Shown here in pieces: positions 13,244 to 26,231 of a DNA stretch of 64,000 bases. A model generated the notes under the pieces. That model was given only the letters and a program-made list of their open reading frames with translations. It was not told the DNA's origin and searched no databases. The translations under genes and the position numbers were made by a program. Positions within the stretch are counted from its first letter, which is position 1. Every line of letters starts with the position of its first letter. This DNA comes from Okapia johnstoni (Eukaryota > Chordata > Mammalia > Artiodactyla > Giraffidae): assembly GCA_024291935.2 (NCBI GenBank), contig CM044320.1, positions 47,930,001 through 47,994,000 of the forward strand, given 5' to 3'.

Positions 13244-14542
13244 CTATGAATTAAAACAGATGGTTATGTTTAATGATTTAGTAAGTTAAAACTACATCTT
13301 ATTTTATGAACCTAGGCACATTTACATATTTCTACGTATATAGGTAAGGTGAAGCATTTTTTTATGATTCATGCTACATTTTCATTCAGAAGCAAATAAT
13401 AGAAAAAAAAAACAGGTGTCGTGCAGAAGCTATGCCAGCCAGGGTGATGGCAACATACAGATGGAAACTGAGACTGAAGAGTCGAGTTAGGGACAAATTA
13501 AGGGCATAAGAATATGTTCCCAAGAGTATATCACTGTTGAGAATTCCCTGGTGGTCCAGTGGTAGGACTCCATACTTCCACTGTAGAAGGGACAGGTTCA
13601 GTCCCTGGTCTGGGAGCTTTATAGCGCAGCAGCAACAACAAAAAAAAGAAAGAAAGTATATCACTGTCTATAAAGAATTAGACAGTGATATTCTATAAAG
13701 AATAAATATATTCTTCAATAGATTAACTACTGGCTACCAGAATGGTTATATGGAACAAAGGGATTTTTCAGTGCCAACTGCGTTGAGTTATTCAAGGTTG
13801 GACAATTAATTCAACTCTTCTAAATCTTAGCTTCTTTATTTGTAAAATACAGATTTAGATGAGATAATTACTAAGCTACATCTAGCTTTCATATTTTAGG
13901 ATTATTTGACCATGTGTAGTTCAAAAGGCCTTGCTTTTACTATGATAAAAAATACATGCTTGATGGTTATACATTAGGCCATCTATATCAAAAACAAAAT
14001 GTTCTAAAGCTGTGTTTTCCAAAGTATATCCAAAGAAAGAAAAAGAAAAATCTCTGAAATTTAAATAATATGAGAAAAGTTCCATAGTTAAATTATTTAG
14101 GAAACAACAAATTAAATAGCAAGGTTAACTTAAGCAGAGTTCCTTATGGCAGGACTTCTCAGAGCTTTTGATATAAACTCATGCATTCTGTATATCCAAA
14201 AAGGGTATACATGATTTCCAACTTTTTGCCCTTGGAAATATTTATTCAAAGAGTACTGAATAGGAACTTCTGCCTCTGGAAATTATTTATTTCAGGAAAA
14301 TTTAACTGCACTAGCATTCTACAGAACACATGTAGGCAAACACTGCTTTAGAAAATTCTCCCTTATTAACTTTGAAGGATATAATAAGAAAAAAAATACT
14401 GAAGACTTTCAAATACATGAGGTAGAACACACATTCACAATTTAAAAGTTGTTCTATCATAGTTACAAGAATTCTATATTAAGGTACATGGATCCACAGT
14501 TCAGAGTCTCTAGAAAATCTTGAAAATGTAACATGTCCATAC
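13244..14542 (-). other. PARPBP intron 5
   Basis: Short 1.3 kb intron holding one CHR-2 SINE (13539-13655). The remaining 14 kb-side sequence is AT-rich and unremarkable. Confidence 0.8.
13539..13655 (+). mobile_element. CHR-2-type tRNA-derived SINE
   Basis: Begins gaattccctggtggtccagt, then gtaggactccatacttccac, gttcagtccctggtctggga and an A-rich tail with aaaaaaagaaagaaag. It differs from Bov-tA in lacking the BovB-derived body. Confidence 0.8.
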
Positions 14543-14713
14543 CAAAAAGATAGACATCTGTTTCTCTCGAGCAGCATGTTTCAAATCAGTGAAGGCTTCT
14601 CTTCCAAGTCCTCTATCAGGAATATTGAGAATATGAGCCAGAGCCAAGTCATTCTTCGAATTCACTAGCAGGTTTAAATATGAGTAGATAATTTTCTTTG
14701 CTAGTAACCGTAC
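14543..14713 (-). CDS. PARPBP: PARPBP coding exon 5
   Basis: 171 bases, exactly 57 codons (residues 166-222), running [20 protein letters not shown] to [15 protein letters not shown]. The [20 protein letters not shown] block is strongly conserved and belongs to the helicase-like fold known for the family. The acceptor is tgtacag|GTA and the donor TTTTTG|gtatgg. Both ends are phase 0. Confidence 0.96.
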
Positions 14714-15844
14714 CTGTACAATAAAATATTTCCTTTACTGAAGATTTCTAAATTCACAAATAATCTTTTTAATATGCAGTAAAATATTTATGATCACTCA
14801 ATGACAAATTCTTACTCAGCTCTTTGGGAAATGAGAATTGCCATGTAAACCAAAAATTTGGTTTGAACAAAGAACATATCCTTGCTCATAAAACTAACTT
14901 GCTATCAATGAAAATCTGTAAATAACAACTATCATAATTGCTGGAAAATGTCTTCTAAGAAATGATATAAAAGATACAGCTGCATTTTTGATGAGACCTG
15001 ATCTCATTCCCCTATATACATTTGCCACTAAATAATAACCAATAGTGAAGTCCCCTAAAGCATAAGGCATGGGCCTAGGGGCACTATTTGGTCCTATATC
15101 CACGTCTCTTTACAAGGTAAGATATAAGCGCAGAAGTTCAATTGCTAAATTTTTTAAGTATTACTTACTTTCATGATACCAAGAAACCAACTGAGTATTA
15201 AGAGATTCAACCAAATGTTAGCAAATAATAGCAAGTAGTTGTTGTTGACATTAACTGCCCTAAAACACAGAACTATAGACTGTTGAAGCACAAGATAAAA
15301 ATAATATTCGGGAGAACTTGATATGCACATTAGTTCTTTTATATATGACTAATTCTTCACAGTCAAATGATAAACCAGGGTATTCAAAGATCTTTTTCTT
15401 CAAATTAGCTAACCATAGCTTTTCAAGGCCTTGCAACTTCTACTACCACAGAATTAATAATATGAATTCCCACAGGTAACAACTACAAAATATTAGGTAA
15501 ATTTTTTAAAACCTAACTATGTAAAGACACTGGATAGCATCCAAGAGCAAACACAAACTGGAGAATTTAATTTTAGAAGAACTGCAACAAAAAGGGTAAG
15601 AATTTCAAGTTTGTGGTTATTCAGTAATTGTGATTTCCAGTAATAGTGACTGATCATGTGAACCCCTTAAATAACAAACATTAAATACTAAATTAAAAAT
15701 TTTAAATACTACTAAAAGATACTGGAAAGTATCCAAAAAATAGAAGCTAGTTTTAAAAGAATTGCAATAAGAAGGGTATGGATTAAGTTTGAGGTTTACT
15801 GGCCCAAGTTTCATGACTGGCTGTGGAAAATACACGTGACTAAA

Positions 15845-17560
15845 GGTGCCAGAGATTAGAATTCAGAGCTGGGAAAACAGCTAGAAATTTAAAGGAGGAA
15901 ATTCTGGAAACAACTGAGATCATAAACAGCCAAAATCCCTAGCTGACACCGAAACTATGCAAGCATAGAGAAGATTTCAAAGGCTCCATCAAAAACACAG
16001 ACAGCAATCAGAAAGAAATGTATGCTAGAAAGATTGAGCTATAAAGAACTGGAGCTATGGGTATGAAGGTTTCTTAAACCAAGTGCACTCCACAACTGTG
16101 TATAGCTTAAGTGACAGAAAGCTGAAGCTGGACAGGTTTGAAATATTAAATATACAAAGCCAAAACCTGTCAGAAGAACTGGAAAATTCAGGAAAATCCC
16201 TAGGAAAAAGGAATCCACAGAAAGAATAAGCTCCATAGCTTCCCCAAATACTTGGCTAACTGCCAAATTTGGCAGGCAGAGGGAAGGGTTACAAATGCCA
16301 AGCTAAAAAAAAACAGTAAAGTGAAATCATAAGAAGAGATATCCAAAAAGCTGCATGCCACCAAGGAGACAAAATATAAAGTTGGAATCCAGGCAAATCA
16401 CCTGCATACCAGAACAAAAACCAATGTTCTGCAGTAGAACACAAGAAAAAACTAGAGTTGCTATAAAATATTACCTGAAATGTCTTGGTCTCATCCAAAA
16501 ATTACTAGACAGTCAAAGAAAAAGGTGGAGAAGGCAATGGCACCCCACTGCAGTACTCTTGCCTGGAAAATCCCATGGACAGAGGAGCCTGGTAGGCTAC
16601 AGTCCACTGGGTCGCTAAGAGTCGGACACGACTGAGCGACTTCAATTTCACTTTTCACTTTCATGCACTGGAGAAGGAAATGGCAACCCACTCCAGTGTT
16701 CTTGCCTGGAGAATCCCAGGGACGGCAGAGCCTGGTGGGCTGCCGTCTGTGGGGTCGCACAGAGTCGGAGAGAACTGAAGCGACTTAGCAGCAGCAGCAA
16801 AGAAAAAGGAAAGTGTGACTCCTTTTCAGGATAAAAAGCAGTCAATAGAAAATGTCACCAAGTGGACCTACCTATTAGATTTAGCTGAGAGAAGATCAAA
16901 GAAACCACTATAAATATAGTCAAAGAACTAAAATAAAAATGTGTTCAGTGAATTAAAGGAAAATATGTTATTGGTGACTTAGAGGAAATGACAACAGAAA
17001 AGTGGACACTATAATGGAAGAAAATTCTAGAGATAAAAAGTACAGTAACCGAAACACAATATTTGCTAGGTGTGCTCAACAGCAATTTGGAGAAAGTAAA
17101 AGAAACTATGCAAACATACAAATGTATCAATAGAAATTACCAAATCTGAAAAACAAAAGAGAAGGAAAAAAAAGAAGAAAGAATCAACATATCTGTAATT
17201 GAAATCTCTGTAGAGGAGTGAAAGAGACAGAAAATATATTTGCTAAAATTATAGACAAAAGCATCCCAGATTTGGTGGAAAACATCAATTTATTGATCTA
17301 AGAAGCTACTCAAGTAGGAAAACACAAAGAAATTCACTCCTGTAACTTACAATCGAACTCTGACATCCAAAGATGAAAAATCGTAAGAGCAGCCAGAGCA
17401 AAATGACATATTACATATGCAAGATAAGGTTAACAGATCATCAAAAATTAAGTAAGCCACAAGAAATGGAAACAACATATTAAATATGCTGAGACATGAT
17501 CTTAAAAATTACTTTACAATTACAGTAGTCAAGATGGCATAGTATTGATTTCCTTCCCAT
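15845..17560 (+). mobile_element. Degenerate LINE-like region (L1/HAL1-like)
   Basis: A-rich plus-strand sequence with phrases resembling the L1 5'UTR or ORF1 region (agacaaaagcatcccagatt, taagagcagccagagcaaaa). It is interrupted at 16526-16797 by a Bov-A2. There are no long frames. The family assignment is tentative. Confidence 0.4.
16526..16797 (+). mobile_element. Bov-A2 dimeric SINE
   Basis: Two Bov-A monomers in tandem: the first from gagaaggcaatggcacccca, the second from gagaaggaaatggcaaccca. They are joined by a cacttttcactttca linker and end in a (CAG)n tail. The 12-base duplication caaagaaaaagg at 16514-16525 and 16798-16809 is perfect. Confidence 0.94.
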
Positions 17561-18529
17561 GGCAGAAACTTTGGAACCCAAGTGATACTCAGTCTTAATT
17601 TTCCTATTTCCTTTGAGGCACTAAGGAGTGTTCCCTCTCTCATTTTTTAAGAGCTACTTTAAATAGAGTGGAAAATATGTTTTAATGAAAAGACTTCTCA
17701 CAGGAGTATATATATTCTTGGAAAACACACAAATCTTATTGTAAATTGCTAATATGTTACAATTTAATTCCACCTTCTGTGAAAAAAAGGAAAAAATATT
17801 ACATAATGAGTATCAGGAAGTTTTCAGGCCTATAAAGTATGGACTTAACCTGTCTTCATATAAACACTAATATAAGCATTCTAATATAAAAACATTACAA
17901 TTTAGTTATTCCCCTAATGAGGATCATTCAGATTCCTCCAAATTTTTATTATAAACATTGTTGCATGTATATTCTGATACTGATCTCCCAGTATACATGT
18001 TGAGTGTTTTTACTGTACTACTTTTTTTATTATTTTAATATGTACTGCCAAGTGTCGTTCACTTGTACCTACTTATACCCTCACCAATAGTGTAGGAGAG
18101 TTCCCATTTTCCTATACCCTGGCCCATGCTTAGTGTAATAAAACTTTAAAATTTTTACCGATTTCCTCTGATTACCTGGAAGACTAGGCATCTTTTTAAA
18201 ATTGTGGAGGCCATCTTTATTCTTTTATAGATTAATTGACTGCTCTTACTTTGCCTAACTTTCTATTGTGTAACTTGTTTGCTTTCTAATTATTAACAGT
18301 AGTTCTTTTTATACCCCGGCAAAGATCTTCTCTCAGTCTGTTGCTTACTTTTTACTACTGTTAACAGAACGGGTCAAGAAATTTTACGCTTTGTAATGAT
18401 TAAATTCATTAATCTTTTCCCTAATCTTTTTGTTTTCTGGGTCTTTAGAAGCCTTCTCAACCTTGAGATTATAAATATTTCTTTTTAATAAGTAAATAAA
18501 AATTGTTAACAACAACAACAAAAAAAGAT

Positions 18530-18830
18530 AGTACAGTATTTACAAAGAGACAGACATTCAGATAAATGAAACAGAACAGTCCAGGAAGACACCCAACTCA
18601 GAGAGTGGGGGCGATTGGTCATCTACATGTAAGACAAATGGACCTCACCTACACCTCACATCTTTTATATAAATTAACTCAAAGTAGACCATAGACCTAA
18701 ATGTACCGGAAGAAAACAGAAGAATATCTTCATGAATTTGAATTAGGAAGAGTTATTACATATGACACCAAAGGTACACTCTATAATAGGAAAAAAAATT
18801 GATAAATTGGATTTCATCAAAATTAAATTA
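18530..18830 (+). mobile_element. L1 ORF2 fragment
   Basis: Sense L1 ORF2 wording in decayed form: agataaatgaaacagaacag, atagacctaaatgtaccgga, gataaattggatttcatcaa. Frameshifted, with no coding value. Confidence 0.72.
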
Positions 18831-19835
18831 CCTGTATGTATTCTCTTCTTATTCTCACCCTTTCAACTACTTTCACTCTACTCTGGAATCCTGTTTTTAT
18901 TTTCTTTTTTTAAATTCTTAGATGTTTCTTTCAGAATCTTCACTTGAAATCCTCCCCTTGGCTATTACCTTAGGAAAATGGACTCAGAAAGGCTAACCTC
19001 AACTTATGTTCAAAACTTATGAAATTCATAAACTATGCAGTGACTGATAACTTAGCTAAAGATCCAATAATTTATCATCTGTAAACCCTAAGAAAATATT
19101 TTCCTTATTAAAATAAAGATTTCTTTGTATTCTGTCTAATCTCATTAAAATTAAGAAGCATAAAAGAGTTAAAAGGTAGAAATAAAAACTTACAAATCAA
19201 TAAGAAGTTTCTTAGACAATTATTAAGGAAGCTTCAAGTTCATATACATCTTAAAAGCAATTTTAAAGATAACATGCTTTGGGATTACTTAAGTTTCATG
19301 TGAAAAAAAAAAAACAATTCTTGAAACATGGGAGGTAGTCAAGGTCAATTAAAAAAAATCTCAATGGACAGGAAAAGGTTACCTTACATACGGACTCAAA
19401 ATATAATTTAAGCAAACATGATTAAAAAAACAGTTTGAATATTAACCCTATGAAATTATTTTTCTTAAATATTAAAGATACTAAATGTTACCTTTGCAGA
19501 GAGGATCTCTGATTTTCCAGTATAAAGTAGAAATTCACATATTCTCCTTATCACCTGTTATAACTCTGCATATCAGTCAATTATAATTCTCTACATAAGT
19601 ATCAATACTTTCTAAGACTTTGTTTTCTTAAGTCTTTCTACTACTTTATGGGTTCCATGAGAGCAAATGATGTATCTTCAGGGCCTAAAAGAATGACTGG
19701 CATTATAGCAGGTTAATTAATCCATTTTTATTAATAGGTTCTCAATCTGCTTTTATTCAATGGTAAATGAAGGAAAAACTAATACATGTAGCTAGCCCTT
19801 TTAGATTATTTCAAAATTGAAACTATCAATAAAAA

Positions 19836-20058
19836 CTTGTGTGCTAAGTCGCTTCAGTTGTGTCCGACTCTTTGTGACCCAATGCACCATAGCTCACCAG
19901 GCTTCTCTGTCCACGGCATTCTCCAGGTAAGAATACTGGAGCGGTTTGCCATGCACTCCTCCAAGAGATCTTCCCCACCCAGGGATCAAACCCATGTCTC
20001 TTATGTCTCCTGCATTGGCAGGTGGGTTCTTTACCACTAGCATCACCTGGGAAGCCCT
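19836..20058 (-). mobile_element. Bov-tA SINE
   Basis: Antisense full-length copy: tgctaagtcgcttcagttgt at the left, the reversed tRNA head atcacctgggaagccc at the right. It is in the same transcriptional sense as PARPBP. Confidence 0.9.
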
Positions 20059-20969
20059 TATCTGGGATCAAATTAGTGCTTACCTATTTCTTACTACATT
20101 GGCTTACAAAGAAAAGTACTGAGGTACAACTAAAGTCATCTTTAAGATCTATTCTAAAGTTTTATTTTAATAAAAGGCATAACATAGTTTTCTGTTTTAT
20201 TTCAAAAGTCCTTTTATCTCTACTTTCACAGTAAATCATAATACATCATGTGAATCTATAACACAAAAGTTTCCATTTTAACCTCACAGTGCAATAGTCT
20301 GTCTAAAACATACAGAAAGGATGACACAAATTCCCAAAACTCAAAGCAGAGAAGAGACATTGTAATCAGAAACTTTTTTACTCTTTCTACATTTAATTTC
20401 ATGCAATCTCTGTTTCACTGTGTTTCTGCTGTCCAAAAACAGTGAGAGTTTACCAATATGTATATGTCTGATCCTCACTGGGTATAAAACCAGGGCTTAA
20501 ACTCCCACATCTCCAGCTATAGGAGATTTTCTTTAGGGTTAGCAAATTCTGTCCTTTTGTGATGTTAGGAAAACATCAGGCAAAAACATCTTGGAGTCCT
20601 CACAGTTAGAGTGTTTCTTTTAACTCATGGCTACAATTGGAAATCTATCCCTATCATTATGGTCAGATAACATGGCAATTATGGTTTCCCTGCTCTTGTA
20701 TTTGCAAGTGGGTTTTAAAGTGGCTCTCTGGAAAAGCATTCCACATAAATACAGTTATGATATCCAGAAGCAAGGGCCTAAATTGAAAAAATCCACAAGA
20801 TTGAAGCTTTTACCAAGATACCAAAAATAAAGATACTGTTCCATTTATTTAATAAACTGATTCTATCCATACCACAAAATACTTGCAATGTTTGTTTAGA
20901 AGTTGAACAATTTTATTTCAACTTTCTGAGAACTTCAAGTTTCTTTTCCTATCCCTTGCTATTATTGAA

Positions 20970-20984
20970 ATGCATATATATATA

Positions 20985-21021
<37 letters not shown>
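20970..21021. repeat. (TA)n microsatellite
   Basis: An almost pure TA run with two gc interruptions (tatatgcatata) at the left. It is likely length-polymorphic. Confidence 0.95.
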
Positions 21022-21023
<2 letters not shown>

Positions 21024-21513
21024 TCAATCTCAATTTGAAGAAAGTTTTTCTAAGTTGAGATTAAAATTTATACAAGTATTTTTTTATTTCTTTGTCAATA
21101 CATAAATTCTTACATTTAATGAACAAAAAAATTGGACTAGAACTAATATACTCGTAGAATTTTTTATTTAACTGATTATTTTCTTTTTGGCCTTTATTCT
21201 ATTTTTCCCTTCATTACTTCAGAATTTCTAAAGCAATAGTTTAATACTTCAGGGAAAAATAAAATGAAGTAAAATAAAATAAGGAAACAAAAACATTGTT
21301 TCTCCAATTCATTCCATTCATCTACTTGAGGAACTGGTGTGGCATTAGTAGGCACACTTGGTGATCAAAATATATCTTTGCAAGACTAAAGCCCAAAACC
21401 TTACTTTGGAATTTTAATAGAAATATATTGCCTTCCAAAAATACTCTGCAAAAGAGAAATTAGAATTCTGCAAGTAAAAGAAAAATGGTTGAGAGGATGG
21501 CTATTACTTTAAT

Positions 21514-21702
21514 GGGAAAGTCACTCAGTCGTGTCTGACTCTTGGTGACCCCTTCGACTATATGGTCCATGGATTTCTCCAGGTCAAAATACTGGAGTGG
21601 GTAGCTTTTCCCTTCTCCAGGGGATCTTCCCAGCCCAGGGACTGAACCCAGGTCTCCCACATTGCAGGCAGATTCTTTACCAGCTGAGCCACAAGGGAAG
21701 CC
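21514..21702 (-). mobile_element. Bov-tA SINE with perfect TSD
   Basis: Antisense copy bounded by a 13-base perfect duplication, ctattactttaat, at 21501-21513 and 21703-21715. The tRNA head is intact (agctgagccacaagggaagc on the plus strand). Confidence 0.93.
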
Positions 21703-21831
21703 CTATTACTTTAATAGTCCTCATAAAATCTAATCCATCAGCTAACTGGTGGATAAAAATCTCTCAGAAAATATAATCCAACAAGGCAAAAGATAAAAAG
21801 TAGAGGATTAACACTAAGAAACTACCATTGT

Positions 21832-22602
21832 TGTTTTTTTAATTAATTAATTTATTTTAATTGGAGGCTAATTACTTTACAATATTGTAGTGGTTTCTGC
21901 CATACATTCACATGAATCAGCTATAGGTGTACATGTGTCCCCCCATCCTGAACCCCCCTCCCACCCCCCTCCCCATCCCATCCCTCTGGGTCATCCCAAT
22001 GCACTGGCCTTGAGCGCCCTGTCTCATGCATCGAACCTGGACTGGGGATCTCTTTCACATATGGTAATATACATGTTTCAATGCTATTTTCTCAAATCAT
22101 CCCACCTTCACCTTCTCCCACAGAGCCCAAAAGTCTGTTCTTTACGTCTGCATCTCTTTTGCTGTCTTGCATATAGGGTCATCGTTACCATCTTTCTAAA
22201 GTCTATATATATGCGTTAATATACTGTATTGGTGTTTTTCTTTCTGACTTACTTTACTCTGTATAATAGGCTCCAGTTTCATCCACCTCATTAGAACTGA
22301 TTCAAATGCATTCTTTTTAATAGCTGAGTAATATTCCACTGTGTATATGTACCACAGCTTTCTTATCCATTCGTCTGCTGATGGACATCTAGGTTGCTTC
22401 CAAGTCCTAGTGCTGCGATGAACATTGGGGTACATGTGTCTCTTTCAATTCTGGTTTCCTCAGTGTGTATGCCCAGCAGTGGGATTGCTGGGTCGTATGG
22501 CAGTTTTATTTCCAGTTTTTTAAGGAATGTCCACATTGTTCTCCATAGTGGCTATGCCAGTTTGCATTCCCACCAACAGTGTAAGAGTGTTCCTTTTTTT
22601 TA
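21832..22602 (-). mobile_element. L1 3' end, 5'-truncated (young bovine-type)
   Basis: On the minus strand, a frame with IRKLWYIYTVEYYSAIKKN (22435-22196) gives the ORF2 C-terminus. The L1 3'UTR follows, with a G-rich tract seen on the plus strand as cctcccacccccctccccat, and a poly(A) shown as the T-run at 21834-21841. The sequence is much better preserved than the other L1 pieces here. Confidence 0.9.
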
Positions 22603-23914
22603 AAATAAAAAACTAAAGGCTTACAATGAAGGCCCTTCAGTTTCAATGTACTAAGTACACAAAAAGTTTGTTCCAGTTTTCCTGTAGGCTATTAATAAAA
22701 TCCTTGTTTATGGTTATCCCTTTAAGATAGTTTTTTATTGTAAAATAAGTTTAGTGATGACAACTTTATATAATTCACTCTCAGTATTTGATGCTACAAA
22801 TATTAGGGTCTTTGAGTTATGCTGTATCCTTATATGCAACTGGCATAAACTCCATTATTTAAGCTCTTTTAATCACTTTTATAATTTCTTTTAGTTTCTT
22901 CTAACAAAGACCTATTATATCCCTTCTATAAATTCATCTAGTAAATAGAGAAATAAACTGGGATAAAAGCTGTACATTCTTATAATTTACCCATTTTCCA
23001 CATAAGATACGATTTTTTAAGAGGCTCCTTATAAGGATTTTCCATTGAACAGGCTGGTCATTTAGGTCATTTTACATGTATAAATTAGTTCACTCCTCTT
23101 AAATAAAAGGCACAATAAAAATTATTGCTTCTTCCTTGTAGCCTTTAAGATAGATCAAAAAGATCTATAAGTGATCTACCCTCTTGAGGTATGAAAGTAC
23201 TCCTTAAGTATCACAAGAAAAGATGAGGCAATTTGGTAAGCATCTTGTCAAGGTAGGAGGAAAAAACAAGCAAGCAAGAGAAAACAGTTACAATCACTAA
23301 AAGAAACTATGCCTAAGCAAGAAACAATCAAAGATGGGCTTGGATATTTTCTTGTACCAGAAAAGAAGGAAGTGATCAAAAGTCTAAGAGGACCCAAACT
23401 GAAGTGGACCCCTACATTTTAGCACCAAAGATTAATGGCTAATTGATTTTAAAATTCTGAACAAAAATTCATAAGTACATAGTAATATAAACACACATAA
23501 AAAGAGAAAAAAAGAGAAAAAAAATCCAATTTGCTTCCTATAAGCAACTATTACACTAACTCCTAAACTGGTAATTAAAGGGAAAGAAATAAATAGAGCT
23601 CCTGCCATTTTTAGGGAACTGTACTTCATCCCAGTTAATGAGATCAAGCTCTTCTTCACTGAGAAATGACACCAAATTACTGCAAAGACATGACAAACTT
23701 GGAAACTAACCATTCTGCAAATTCTAAAAAAATAACTGATTCAGACCAGGATTATCAATGCATGCTCAAAACCATTTGGTGAAAGGTTATTGGGAAACAG
23801 GATATTTACAGTGTCAGACTATCACTAGATCTTTGTTGACAGCAAAAGAAAAACTACATCTTTATACTGGAAAGACCTCACAAATTCAGTACAACTTGAG
23901 TTTGTGTCTCTTGT

Positions 23915-24122
23915 GTATTGGTCACTTAGTTGTGTCAGACTCTTTGAGACCCCGTGGACTGGAGTCCACCAGGCTTCTCTGTCCATGGAATTCTCCAGGC
24001 AAGAATACTGGAGTGGCTGGCCATTCCCTTCTCCAGGGGATCGTCCCAAACCAGGGATCAAACCCGGGTCTCCTGCATTGGCAGGTGAATTATTTACTTT
24101 TTGAACCATCAGGGAAGTCTCC
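23915..24122 (-). mobile_element. Bov-tA SINE
   Basis: Antisense full-length copy, from ggtcacttagttgtgtcaga to accatcagggaagtctcc. First of a dense cluster that runs to 25616. Confidence 0.9.
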
Positions 24123-24547
24123 TGGTATGATACAAAATGAAATACTCAGCATTTGTTATGAAGTATTTATTAGGAAATGTTAAACCTCAATCTAAGCAAG
24201 CAGTTAGGTGTTTCCAGTTTATTGGAAATAGAGGAACAAGTTAAATAATACCAGTAGGAACTCAACAGAAAAATAACAAGAAAAAAAAAAAAGAAGGGAA
24301 TGCTAAGACTCTAAAGAGACATAAAACTCATTATGGGGACAAGTGGAGAAATTTGAATTGGAAGTTTAGTAAATGGATGATATTAGGGACTACTTCAGTT
24401 TTCTTGTATATGATAATGGTATTGTAGTTCTGCCCTCATTTTCAGGAAATAATATGCTGAAAAATTTTAGGGCTTAAGCGTCATGATGTCAGCAATTTAA
24501 CTTTCAAATAGGACAGAAAAAATATTAGATGCAGATATACACCACAT

Positions 24548-24763
24548 TGTTGCTATTGTTTAGTCACCATGTTGTGTTCAACTCTTCTGCAACCACATTA
24601 ACTGTAGCCTACCAGGCTCCTATATCGATGGGATTTCCCAGGCAAGAATACTGGAGTGGGTTGCCATTTCCTCCTCCAGGGGATACTCCCCACCCAGGGA
24701 TCAAACCCACATCTCCTGCTTGGCAGGTGGATTCGTTACCACTGAGCCACCTGGGAAGACCAT
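24548..24763 (-). mobile_element. Bov-tA SINE
   Basis: Antisense copy, from ttgctattgtttagtcacca to gagccacctgggaagacc. Second of the cluster. Confidence 0.88.
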
Positions 24764-24814
24764 AAAGTACATTATTCAGTTTAAAAAGTAGGCAAACAGG
24801 TATTTACCTGAGGG

Positions 24815-25019
24815 TTAGTTGCTCAGTCATGTCCAACTCTTATCAACCACATGGACTGTAGCACACCAGGCTCCTCTGTCCATGGGATTCTCTAGGCAAG
24901 AATACTGGAGCAAGTTGCCATTCCCTTCTTCAGAGTAACTTCCCAAACCAGGGATTGAACCCAGGTCTCCCACATTACAGTAAAATTCTTTACTATCTGA
25001 GCTACCAGGGGATCCCATA
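24815..25019 (-). mobile_element. Bov-tA SINE
   Basis: Antisense copy, from ttagttgctcagtcatgtcc to gctaccaggggatccc. Third of the cluster, 50 bases after the second. Confidence 0.88.
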
Positions 25020-25047
25020 GTGATAAAATATATTTTTAAAACTACAA

Positions 25048-25170
25048 TCTGGAAAATATCCTGGTAGGCCAGTGGTTAAGACTCCGTACTTTCACTGCCG
25101 AGGGCCAGGGTTCAATCCCTGATCTGAGAACTAAGATTCCACAAGCTTTGAGGAGCAGTTTTTTAAAAAA
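25048..25170 (+). mobile_element. CHR-2-type tRNA-derived SINE
   Basis: Reads atcctggtaggccagtggtt, aagactccgtactttcactg, ttcaatccctgatctgagaa, then an A-tract. The same type of element as the one at 13539. Confidence 0.8.
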
Positions 25171-25343
25171 AAAGGTGAGGGATTACTACTGTAATTAGGA
25201 ATCTAGCATATGGTTCAACTGAAGGCAAATTACATTAGCTCAAGCCTGTATTACTTTTCTATGGTTTGTTTGCACAACAAATCTGGCAACCTCTATCTTT
25301 GGCAACCTATATCTTTAACTACTTTTCTGATACTTAGATACCT

Positions 25344-25616
25344 GGAGAAGGCAATGGCACCCCACTCCAGTACTCTTGCCTGGAAAATCCCATGGACGGG
25401 GGAGCCTGGTGGGCCATAGTCTATGGGGTTGCTAAGAGTCAGACATGACTGAGCGACTTCACTTTCACTTTTCACTTTCATGGATTGGAGAAGGAAATGG
25501 CAACCCACTCCAGTATTCTTGCCTGGAGAATCCCAGGGACGGGGGAGCCTGGTGGGCTGCCGTCTATGGGGTAGCACAGAGTCAGACACGACTGAAGCGA
25601 CTTAGCAGCAGCAGAG
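25344..25616 (+). mobile_element. Bov-A2 dimeric SINE
   Basis: Two monomers ending in cttagcagcagcagag. The short duplication agatacct occurs at 25336-25343 and 25617-25624. It lies 228 bases downstream (in PARPBP sense) of coding exon 4 and is antisense to the gene. Confidence 0.92.
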
Positions 25617-25844
25617 AGATACCTATTTTGCACAGTCCTGTTACCATGGTACAAAACAATAAACTGATTATTATTAATATCATGCTCTTGCCAGTCTCTA
25701 TTGTACTACTCTTTGCAAATATATTTTTACTAAACAAATTAAAAACTTGTAAAAAGTAAGAAAAAAAACCAGTACTGTACAATCAAATTCATAGTGATTT
25801 GAAGAAGATCATATCCAGCTTTAATTTACTCAATTTATCCATAC

Positions 25845-25952
25845 CTTTTCATTTTCCTGGTTGTGTTTACTCACTGGTGATCCTGGTTCAGAAAAATCAG
25901 TCTCATCATCTACTGCATACTCTCTGCCAGACAGAAAATCCAATAGGCGACT
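25845..25952 (-). CDS. PARPBP: PARPBP coding exon 4
   Basis: 108 bases, 36 codons (residues 130-165), running SRLLDFLSGREYAVDDET to SKHNQENEK. The SRLLDFLSG start is conserved. The acidic, serine- and proline-rich second half varies between mammals. The acceptor is tcttacag|AGT and the donor GAAAAG|gtatgg. Both ends are phase 0, so skipping it would remove 36 residues without a frameshift. It is closely flanked by SINEs (25344-25616 and 26018-26231). Confidence 0.95.
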
Positions 25953-26017
25953 CTGTAAGAATTACACGATATTACTACAATTAGCTGAGCATTCCACTGC
26001 TGCTCCATAAGGAGTAG

Positions 26018-26231
26018 TACATGTGTGCTAAGTCACTTCAGTCGTGTCTGACTCTGTGCAACCCCATGGGCTGTAGCCTGCCAGGCTCCTCTGTTCATGG
26101 GATTCTCCTGGCAAGAATATTGGAGAGGGTTGCCATGCCCTCCTCCAGGGATCTCCCTAGCCCAGGGATCAAATCTGCATCTCCTTCATTGGCAGGCAGG
26201 TTCTTTATCACTAGCATCACCTGGGAAGCCC
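26018..26231 (-). mobile_element. Bov-tA SINE next to exon 4 acceptor
   Basis: Antisense to the plus strand, hence sense to PARPBP. A perfect 13-base duplication, ccataaggagtag, at 26005-26017 and 26232-26244. Its tail is 65 bases upstream of the exon 4 acceptor. Confidence 0.93.

Larger units (their letters stand above)
14714..25844 (-). other. PARPBP intron 4
   Basis: An 11.1 kb intron with L1 pieces, Bov-A2 and Bov-tA SINEs and a TA microsatellite, listed separately. The stretches 14714-15840, 17560-18530, 18850-19830, 20060-20960, 21030-21500, 22610-23910 and 24130-24540 hold no supported gene. Around 17880-18480 there is faint LINE-like sequence that I cannot assign to a family. Confidence 0.7.

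Noticed and set aside
21890..22219. 109-codon plus-strand frame with proline and histidine runs
   Set aside because: It is the antisense of the 3'UTR and ORF2 end of a truncated L1 on the minus strand.
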